DNA of 25,885 bases, from contig DAOWFV010000015.1 of NCBI GenBank assembly GCA_030637805.1, positions 1-25,885 of the forward strand, written 5' to 3'. This document shows, piece after piece, positions 15,514 through 21,358 of this stretch (positions within the stretch are counted from its first letter, which is position 1; every line of letters begins with the position of its first letter). The notes under the pieces were generated by a model. That model did not search any database. It saw only the letters and a list, made by a program, of their open reading frames with translations, and was not told the origin of the DNA. Source of the DNA: Acidobacteriota bacterium (GTDB lineage Bacteria; Acidobacteriota; Thermoanaerobaculia; Thermoanaerobaculales; Sulfomarinibacteraceae). A program made the translations under genes and the position numbers.

Positions 15514-15957
15514 TCACAGCTCCAGCTGTGCGAGCTCTTCGAGCTCCTCGTCGCTCAGCGATGCTTCTTTGAGGAAGGAGGCGGCCCTCGACCGGTTGGT
15601 GACCGCAAGATGGTTAATTCGACCCGAGACCACGACCTCCCCTTCCACGTCGACCATCTCCCGCAGCAGGGCGGGCACGAGAATGCGCCCCTGGTCGTCC
15701 ATCTCCAGCGAGCGGCCATAGTTGACCCGCTCGATGAGCTTGAGAACCGCCGGCTTCATGGCCGGCTTGCTCAGCAACCGCTCCTCGACCGTTTGCCACA
15801 CCGCGATCGGGTAGATGCGGAGTTCGTGAGGAAAGAAGGAGCACACGTATACCTCGCGCCCGAAGTCGGCCTCGAGTTGCTCGCGCAGGCGCGCCGGGAG
15901 CTTGACCCGCCCCTTCGCATCGATGGTTGCCGGGAATCCTCCTCGGAAACGCTCCAC
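15514..15957 (-). CDS. mraZ: transcriptional regulator MraZ
   Basis: AbrB-fold DNA-binding protein of 147 residues, first gene of the dcw operon. It carries the two tandem MraZ domains with the family's DxxxR motifs: DAKGR at 13-17 (FPATIDAKGRVKLPARLR) and DDQGR at 87-91 (LEMDDQGRILVPALLRE). In Escherichia coli MraZ represses its own operon by binding short G-rich repeats spaced 10 bp apart; matching repeats lie just upstream here. The start is GTG at 15957, preceded by GAGGGGGC. The C-terminal tail (about 125-147) is acidic and glutamate-rich. Confidence 0.97.
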   Translation of the reverse strand: MERFRGGFPATIDAKGRVKLPARLREQLEADFGREVYVCSFFPHELRIYPIAVWQTVEERLLSKPAMKPAVLKLIERVNYGRSLEMDDQGRILVPALLREMVDVEGEVVVSGRINHLAVTNRSRAASFLKEASLSDEELEELAQLEL

Positions 15958-15993
15958 TCTGCCCCCTCAGCCGATCGAAGTGGGCTCGCTCCA

Positions 15994-16039
15994 CCTGCAT
16001 CACTCCACTTCAGACCTAATTAGACCACTTCTGACCACT
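15994..16039 (-). promoter_or_regulatory. probable MraZ operator (10-bp-spaced AGTGG repeats)
   Basis: Read on the minus strand, AGTGGTCAGA (16039-16030), AGTGGTCTAA (16029-16020), TTAGGTCTGA (16019-16010) and AGTGGAGTGA (16009-16000) follow each other with an exact 10-base period, and a fifth, shifted, CAGG lies at 15997-15994. The G-rich core per helical turn matches the known arrangement of MraZ boxes in Escherichia coli (TGGGN every 10 bp). The block begins right after the predicted -10, so bound MraZ would cover the start of transcription. Confidence 0.75.
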
Positions 16040-16041
16040 CC

Positions 16042-16070
16042 ATGATGATTGGCCGTGAGCGGCATGTCAA
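16042..16070 (-). promoter_or_regulatory. predicted dcw operon promoter
   Basis: On the minus strand a perfect -35 hexamer TTGACA (16070-16065) is followed by a 17-base spacer and the -10-like CATCAT (16047-16042, four of six matches to TATAAT). Transcription would start near 16035, inside the first MraZ repeat, leaving a leader of about 80 bases before mraZ. Confidence 0.65.
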
Positions 16071-16141
16071 GTTTTTGGGCCTAAAACAGATACGCTCGCC
16101 GTTGGGGTCTCGGAACCGCACCGGTGGTGAGGAACCGCAGA

Positions 16142-16188
16142 CCACAAGATATTGTGGGTTGAGTATACAGAAGCCACCATATGTGGTG
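16142..16188. repeat. pair of small inverted repeats in the mraZ-nadK gap
   Basis: CCACAA-GATA-TTGTGG (16142-16157, a perfect 6-bp stem) and CACCA-TATG-TGGTG (16175-16188, a 5-bp stem) lie 17 bases apart. They could be two related operator half-site pairs or simple hairpins. No T-run follows either one. Confidence 0.4.
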
Positions 16189-16223
16189 CCCAAAATTCGA
16201 ACCTACGCTGGCGGCCAGAAAGA

Positions 16224-16314
16224 GATTTCGAATTTCGAATTTCGAATTTCGAATTTATCGGCGCGAGGAGGCGATTGTGGCCGATTTGGCGACCTGCCCG
16301 CGCTTGGGCGCGCT
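16224..16314 (+). repeat. dispersed composite repeat, copy 1 (partial)
   Basis: Starts with four to five TTTCGAA heptamers, then ATCGGCGCGAGGAGGCGAT, and ends CCTGCCCGCGCTTGGGCGCGCT. The same order (AT-rich heptamers, then CGGCGCGAG, then CTGCCCGCG and GGGCGCGCT) recurs immediately downstream in copy 2, so these are two adjacent copies of one module; this copy lacks the GTGCCTGGCATCC hairpin part. Confidence 0.7.
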
Positions 16315-16331
16315 ACTCGGGACGCGAAGAA

Positions 16332-16518
16332 GAATTCGGAATTCGGAATTCGGAATTACCGGCGCGAGGAGACGATCGAGTGTGTTGGCGCTTCCTGCCC
16401 GCGTTTGGGCGCGCTCTTTCGGAGGTGCCTGTGGGCGCGCTCGTTCGGAGGTGCCTGGCATCCCGACATGACGTTGTCCTCAACGTCATGGTGGCGTGCC
16501 TGGCATCCTCTCGGGCAG
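16332..16518 (+). repeat. dispersed composite repeat, copy 2 (full, forward)
   Basis: The order of parts is GGAATTC heptamers (16332-16358), CCGGCGCGAG, CTGCCCGCG, GGGCGCGC, TCGGAGGTGCCTGGCATCCC, a perfect hairpin (16467-16490: CATGACGTTG, loop TCCT, CAACGTCATG), and GCGTGCCTGGCATCCTCTCGG. Inside it a 26-bp unit is tandemly duplicated (16407-16432 and 16433-16458, two mismatches). An inverted copy with the same order lies at 24201-24356. It is non-coding, with no transposase in the window. Confidence 0.8.
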
Positions 16519-16574
16519 ACTGCCGATAGACAGGTCGCGCTGAAATCGGAAGCGCCCTTCCGAACATCGGGCAC

Positions 16575-16685
16575 GGGCTCGGGCTCGGGCTCGGACTCAG
16601 GAAGCAGCGTCAGATTGCTATCGCTATCGATGGGCGGCGTACCGACCTTTTTCGATACCGATTCCAATCGCGATAGCGACAGCAA
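16575..16685. repeat. hexamer repeats and long-loop hairpin before nadK
   Basis: Three GGGCTC hexamers and one GGACTC (16575-16598) are followed by TTGCTATCGCTATCG (16615-16629). The reverse complement of the latter, with one mismatch, lies at 16671-16685. The arms could form a 15-bp stem with a loop of about 40 bases that ends 45 bases before the nadK -10 box. Confidence 0.6.
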
Positions 16686-16730
16686 CCATGCTCAGACTTC
16701 TGGCACGGAGACGGAGACGAGCCGGCGCGG

Positions 16731-16736
16731 TAGAAT
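16731..16736 (+). promoter_or_regulatory. -10 box of nadK, suggesting a leaderless mRNA
   Basis: TAGAAT ends eight bases before the nadK ATG at 16745, and there is no Shine-Dalgarno sequence between them. Transcription starting six to seven bases downstream would begin almost at the ATG. No convincing -35 is seen 16-18 bases upstream. Confidence 0.4.
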
Positions 16737-16744
16737 GTACGGCG

Positions 16745-17617
16745 ATGGCGGAGTCACCCAAGCGCCGCATCGGGGTCGTACTCAAGACCTCGAGCCCCGA
16801 AGCTGCCGAGCTCGGACGGCAGCTGTTGGTGGAGCTGGAGCGCCTCGGCCTGGAATGGACCATCGATCGCGAGTCGGCACGGGTGCTCGACGGCAGCGAC
16901 GGCGTCGACCGCGAGGAGCTCCCGGGCCTGGTGGACCTCGTGGTGGTGCTCGGCGGTGACGGAACCATGCTCTCGGTCACCCGCGGCTCCCTCTCCGGCA
17001 CCCCGATCCTCGGCATCAACATGGGCACCCTGGGCTTTCTCACCGAACACCCTGCGGAGCAGCTCTTTCCGATGCTGCATGCAGCCCTCGAGGGCCGCGC
17101 CCAGCTGGAACGGCGGGAGCGCCTCCAGGTCACCGTCGAGACCCCGGGGAAGGAGCCCGAGGTTTTTCGCGTCCTCAACGATGCGGTGATCAACAAGTCC
17201 GCCCTCGCCCGCATGCTGGTGTTGTCGGTCCACGTCAACGAGGAGTTCGTGAGCCGCTTCAAGGCCGACGGACTGATCATCGCCACCCCCACAGGTTCCA
17301 CCGCCTACAACCTCTCGGCCGGAGGCCCCATCCTCTACCCCACCCTCGAGGTCATCCTGGTGACACCGATCTGTCCGCACACCCTCACCAACCGACCCCT
17401 CGCGCTGTCCCTCGACTCGATGGTGGAAATCCGGCTCGAGAGCCTCTCGGAAGAGGTTTACCTGACCCTCGATGGTCAGCAAGGCCTTCCGCTCAGCACC
17501 CGCGACCTGGTGCGGATCGAGCCCTGCCCCGACCCGGTCTTCCTGATCACCGAACCGAGCCGCTCGTACTTCCAGGTCCTCCACCGGAAGCTGAAATGGG
17601 GGGAGCGAGGCGGGTGA
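16745..17617 (+). CDS. nadK: NAD kinase
   Basis: ATP-NAD kinase making NADP+ in the cytoplasm. It has 290 residues from the ATG at 16745; an upstream in-frame start at 16688 would add an arginine-rich stretch that runs through the predicted -10 and looks non-coding. Visible motifs are the diacylglycerol-kinase-like GGDGTM (70-75), GINMGTLGFLTE (90-101), NDAVINK (145-151, with Asp where most members have Glu in NE), and DGLIIATPTGSTAYNLSAGG (175-194). It begins the plus-strand operon, diverging from the dcw promoter across about 675 bases, and its stop overlaps the next gene's GTG as GTGA. Confidence 0.96.
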   Translation: MAESPKRRIGVVLKTSSPEAAELGRQLLVELERLGLEWTIDRESARVLDGSDGVDREELPGLVDLVVVLGGDGTMLSVTRGSLSGTPILGINMGTLGFLTEHPAEQLFPMLHAALEGRAQLERRERLQVTVETPGKEPEVFRVLNDAVINKSALARMLVLSVHVNEEFVSRFKADGLIIATPTGSTAYNLSAGGPILYPTLEVILVTPICPHTLTNRPLALSLDSMVEIRLESLSEEVYLTLDGQQGLPLSTRDLVRIEPCPDPVFLITEPSRSYFQVLHRKLKWGERGG

Positions 17618-20600
17618 GGTATCGCCACCTCAGACGCACGGTGATCGCCGTGCTGGCGACCGTCGCCTTTGTCCTCCTCCTCGGGCTGCTGCTGCGAACG
17701 GTCCTCGAGGCCGAGCCGACGCGCCGCCTGGCCATCCGCCAGCTCGAGCGTCTCGCCGCCGGCTACGGCGCGGAGCTCGAGGTCGGCGACCTGCACTGGG
17801 GGCTGCTCCCGCCCGGGATCCGCCTCGATGGAGTCGTGCTGCAGACCGCCGGGGTATCAGCCGAGGTCGACTCGCTGCGGATCGAGCTCGGGAGGATGCG
17901 ACTCACCCAACGTACGGTCGAGCTGGACACCGTGGCTGCACGCGGGGTCAGGCTCTCGATCGACGGAATCCCTCGTCGATCCGGCCGCCGGTCCGCGCCT
18001 TTGAAAATCCGGGTCCGCCGTCTCCTTCTCGAAGACGTCGAGTTCGGGGGCACTAATCTTCCCGGCAAGCTGGCTCTCGACCTGAACGGCGTGCACGCCG
18101 CCTGGTCCACCGAGGCAGGCGAGGCGCGGGGCTTCGCCGAGGTAGGGCGCGCCCGGCTCCAGGCGGGCAAGATGGAACCCTTCGAGGCTGCCGTCAAGGC
18201 ACGCTTTCTGCTCGGTGACGATGGGCTCGAATTGGGCAGCTTCCGGATCGACGGCACGGGCTTCGAGCTGAGAGGAAGAGGCCGCGTGGCATCCACCGGC
18301 CTCCGCCTGGAAGCCTCCGGACAGGTAGACGTGGGCTGGCTCGACCGGGAGCTCAAGACAAAGGGTCTGCTCGACGGCACAGCCGAGTTCTCGGGCATCT
18401 TCGACACCGTGGCGCCGGAGCTCGTACAGGTCGAGGTGCGGGCTCCCCACCTGGAAGCTGCGGGCTTCCCCCTCGACGACGTCAGGGGCCGGCTGGCTCT
18501 GGAGGGTGGACGGCTGAACGCCACCCTCGAGCGGGCGCGCTTCCACGGCGGAACCCTGCGGGGCGAGTACCACCTCGGCAAAATCGGCGGCGCGTACCCC
18601 CACGACGTGCGGCTCGAGGGCAGGAGCATTACCGTCACCGGGTTGCTCGAGAACCTCAATATCGAGTCCGCCGGCCTCGCCGCCACGATGGATGTCGACA
18701 TCGACAGCGCCTGGAATGGCAAGTCACTCCCAGCGGGCAGAGGCCGAGCCTCGGTCATGTTCTACGGCGATTCTCCCGGCCTGCCCGTTGACGGGCCCAT
18801 GAACATCGCCCTCGAAGGGGACGGCCTGCTCCGGTTCGACGCCGAAAAGCTCGCCATCGGGAGCTCCCAGGCGCGCTGGCAGGGCGCGCTCAGCCTCGGC
18901 ACCTGGAAAACGGCGTGGTCGGTGGCGATCGAGCCGGCCGTGGTCGCAGAGGTGGTGCCGCTGGTCAACGCCTGGGTCGGGTCCACCATCCTTCCCGACG
19001 ATCTGGCGGGCACGGGTGAAATCCTGGTGAACCTCAACGGGCCCTTCAAGGACCTCGTGGTGAGCGGCCGGGTGGACATCCATTCCCTGTCGCTGCCGCC
19101 AATCCATTTCGACCGGCTGGTTTCCGAGTTCAGTATTCAACGCTCCCTCCTGCGGCTCGGATCGACCCGCTTCCAGGTGGCCGACGGCTTCGGAGAGGTG
19201 GAGGGAGAGATTGCCTGGGGCGAGACCTCCGGTGATAATCAGCTCAATCTCGATGTTCGCGCCAACCGCATCCCCGTCGCCGCGGTGGCTTCGTGGATCG
19301 ATCTCGACCAGTGGGTCGACGGGGGACGGCTCTCCCTGACAGGGCGTCTGCGTGGGCCCCTGGCCCTGCCCCGCGGCTCATGGGCGATCGGCCTCGATGA
19401 TTTCAAGCTGGCGGGGCTCGAGCTGGGAGATGCATCGACCACCGTCGACCTGGTGGACGGCACTCTTGCCTGCCACGACCTGCGTTGCGACCAGGGGCTC
19501 GAAGGCGATCTGTGGTGGAACGTGCCCGCTGCTGAAATTGGTGGCACCCTGTCTTGGCCTCAAATGCCGCTGGCAGTACTCGGTGACTCCGTCACACGTC
19601 TGGCCGGCGACTTTGCCGATGTCGATCTACAGTTTCTGCTGCCCCTGAGCGGGCGACCGGTCGGTGAGTTTACGGCCCTGTCAGAACACGCGCGGGTTGA
19701 GATGAGCGCCGACGCCGACACGGTGCGGTTTGAGGTGCAGCTCACGGAGGCCGCGCATGCGAGGGCCAACCTTGCGCGGGGGACCGACGGCGCGCTTCAG
19801 GGTGATGGTGAGCTGGTCCTTTCCTCGGCGCAGGAGCTGCTGGCCCACCTGGCGCCCGACTCCGGAGTTCCACTCATCGGCACCGCCCGGGCTGCCTTCA
19901 CCGTCGACTGGGGGGACGAGGCGTGGCCGAGCCTCGCCGGCCGCCTCGACAGCCTCGAGCTGGAGCTGGAGGATCACCCGGTACGCCTGATCGAGCCGGC
20001 CGACTTCAGCCTGTCTTCGGCGGGATTCGTGGTTCCCGGCCTGCGCCTCCGCGCTCGTGAGGACGAGATGTTCGTGCGCTGGGCCATCGACTCGGAGGGC
20101 GCTCTCCGGGGAAACCTCGCGGGGACGATCGACGCCCTCCTCTTGCGGTTCCTGCTGCCGGATTGGGAGCCCGCGGGCAGGGCCACCGGCGTTGTGGAGT
20201 TCCTGGGCACAGTCGAGGACCCGCTCTTCGAGGGAATCGCCGAGATCGACCGGGGATCATTCCGTCTGCCCGGCACCCGCACCATCCTCTCCCAGGTCGA
20301 AGGCACGGCCCTGCTGTCGTCGAGTGAGGTTGGCCTCGAGGAGATGGACTTCCGTATCATGCGGGGTCGAGGCCGGTGCGGCGGTCGCATCTGGCAGAGG
20401 GACGAATCGACGGTCCTCAACCTGGCCGGCGAGGTGAACGGTGTTCGTTTCGAGGTTCTGCCCGGGCTCGAGGCGCGCCTCTCGGGACCGTGGCAACTGA
20501 TCGGACCGGTGGACGACCTCGAGCTCTCGGGAGACATCACCCTCGACCGCATGACCCTGAAGACCAAGGACGACGTGGCGACGATTCTCCTCGACTGGTT

Positions 20601-21354
20601 CGGCGGCGCCGCGCGCACCGCCGCCGACGGGGGCCTGCGTCTCAACCTGCACCTCGAGGCCGAGGACACCATCCAGCTCAACAACCCTTTCGTGCGGCTC
20701 ACGGGCTCGGCCTCGCTCGAGGTCAGCGGAACTTCCAACCGGCCGGGGCTGGTGGGCCGGGTTGAGTTTCAGGAGGGAGGCGAGACCACACTTCTCGGCA
20801 ACCGGTATGAGATCGAACGCGGGAACCTCAGCTTCTCGAACCCCGAGGCCATCGACCCCTTCATCGATCTGCAGGCTTCAACCTGGGTTCAGGAGTTCCA
20901 GATCACGGTCCACCTCACCGGCACCCTCGACCGCTTCGTGCCCACCGTCGTCTCAACCCCTCCCCTGGCCGCACCCGACATCTACTCGCTGCTCGGCGTC
21001 GGCTACCGCGACGAGGGTCTCGGCAGCGGAGCCATGGGGTTGGGGCTGGCCTCGTCCATTCTCAGCCAGCAGCTCACCTCGGCGTTCAGCCGCCGAGCCC
21101 AGCTGGTTCTCCCCGTGGATCAGGTTCGGGTCGACCCGTTCTCTGCGGATTCCACCGGCAACCCGACCGCCCGGCTCTCGGTAGTCAAACAGATCACTCC
21201 CTACTGGACGGTCATCCTGCAGTCCACCCTCTCCGGCGAACGCGAGCAACTCGTGGTCAGCCGGTGGTACCTCGCGCCCGGGCTCTTCATCGAGGCGGCG
21301 CAGCACGAGGACGAATCCCTGTCCCTCGACCTCAAGCTGCGAAGGGCCTACTGA
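17614..21354 (+). CDS. tamB: TamB-like translocation/assembly protein (DUF490)
   Basis: A 1246-residue envelope protein. A basic start and one membrane span (about residues 9-28, VIAVLATVAFVLLLGLLLR) anchor it in the inner membrane. The long middle part is beta-rich AsmA/TamB-like sequence expected to form a hydrophobic groove across the periplasm. The C-terminal about 300 residues match the TamB_C pattern: GRVEFQEGGETTLLGNRYEI, then RGNLSFSNPEAIDPFIDLQA, LTGTLDRFVPTVVSTPPL and YSLLGVGY. TamB-family proteins work with an Omp85 partner or carry phospholipids to the outer membrane. The GTG at 17614 overlaps the nadK stop (GTGA) and has GAGG upstream; an in-frame ATG at 17596 is an alternative six codons earlier. 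An Omp85 gene follows after four bases. Confidence 0.9.
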   Translation: MRYRHLRRTVIAVLATVAFVLLLGLLLRTVLEAEPTRRLAIRQLERLAAGYGAELEVGDLHWGLLPPGIRLDGVVLQTAGVSAEVDSLRIELGRMRLTQRTVELDTVAARGVRLSIDGIPRRSGRRSAPLKIRVRRLLLEDVEFGGTNLPGKLALDLNGVHAAWSTEAGEARGFAEVGRARLQAGKMEPFEAAVKARFLLGDDGLELGSFRIDGTGFELRGRGRVASTGLRLEASGQVDVGWLDRELKTKGLLDGTAEFSGIFDTVAPELVQVEVRAPHLEAAGFPLDDVRGRLALEGGRLNATLERARFHGGTLRGEYHLGKIGGAYPHDVRLEGRSITVTGLLENLNIESAGLAATMDVDIDSAWNGKSLPAGRGRASVMFYGDSPGLPVDGPMNIALEGDGLLRFDAEKLAIGSSQARWQGALSLGTWKTAWSVAIEPAVVAEVVPLVNAWVGSTILPDDLAGTGEILVNLNGPFKDLVVSGRVDIHSLSLPPIHFDRLVSEFSIQRSLLRLGSTRFQVADGFGEVEGEIAWGETSGDNQLNLDVRANRIPVAAVASWIDLDQWVDGGRLSLTGRLRGPLALPRGSWAIGLDDFKLAGLELGDASTTVDLVDGTLACHDLRCDQGLEGDLWWNVPAAEIGGTLSWPQMPLAVLGDSVTRLAGDFADVDLQFLLPLSGRPVGEFTALSEHARVEMSADADTVRFEVQLTEAAHARANLARGTDGALQGDGELVLSSAQELLAHLAPDSGVPLIGTARAAFTVDWGDEAWPSLAGRLDSLELELEDHPVRLIEPADFSLSSAGFVVPGLRLRAREDEMFVRWAIDSEGALRGNLAGTIDALLLRFLLPDWEPAGRATGVVEFLGTVEDPLFEGIAEIDRGSFRLPGTRTILSQVEGTALLSSSEVGLEEMDFRIMRGRGRCGGRIWQRDESTVLNLAGEVNGVRFEVLPGLEARLSGPWQLIGPVDDLELSGDITLDRMTLKTKDDVATILLDWFGGAARTAADGGLRLNLHLEAEDTIQLNNPFVRLTGSASLEVSGTSNRPGLVGRVEFQEGGETTLLGNRYEIERGNLSFSNPEAIDPFIDLQASTWVQEFQITVHLTGTLDRFVPTVVSTPPLAAPDIYSLLGVGYRDEGLGSGAMGLGLASSILSQQLTSAFSRRAQLVLPVDQVRVDPFSADSTGNPTARLSVVKQITPYWTVILQSTLSGEREQLVVSRWYLAPGLFIEAAQHEDESLSLDLKLRRAY

Positions 21355-21358
21355 GCTC

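Noticed and set aside
16184..16203. A tRNA 3' end or attachment-site remnant: read on the minus strand the segment resembles a T-loop (GGTTCGAAT) followed by GCACCA.
   Set aside because: The five bases needed for the 3' side of the T-stem are missing, the flanks do not pair, and no other tRNA parts lie upstream. No integrase is near.
16688..16744. An upstream ATG at 16688 as the nadK start.
   Set aside because: It adds 19 arginine-rich residues not seen in NAD kinases, has no ribosome-binding site, and would place the likely -10 box inside the gene.
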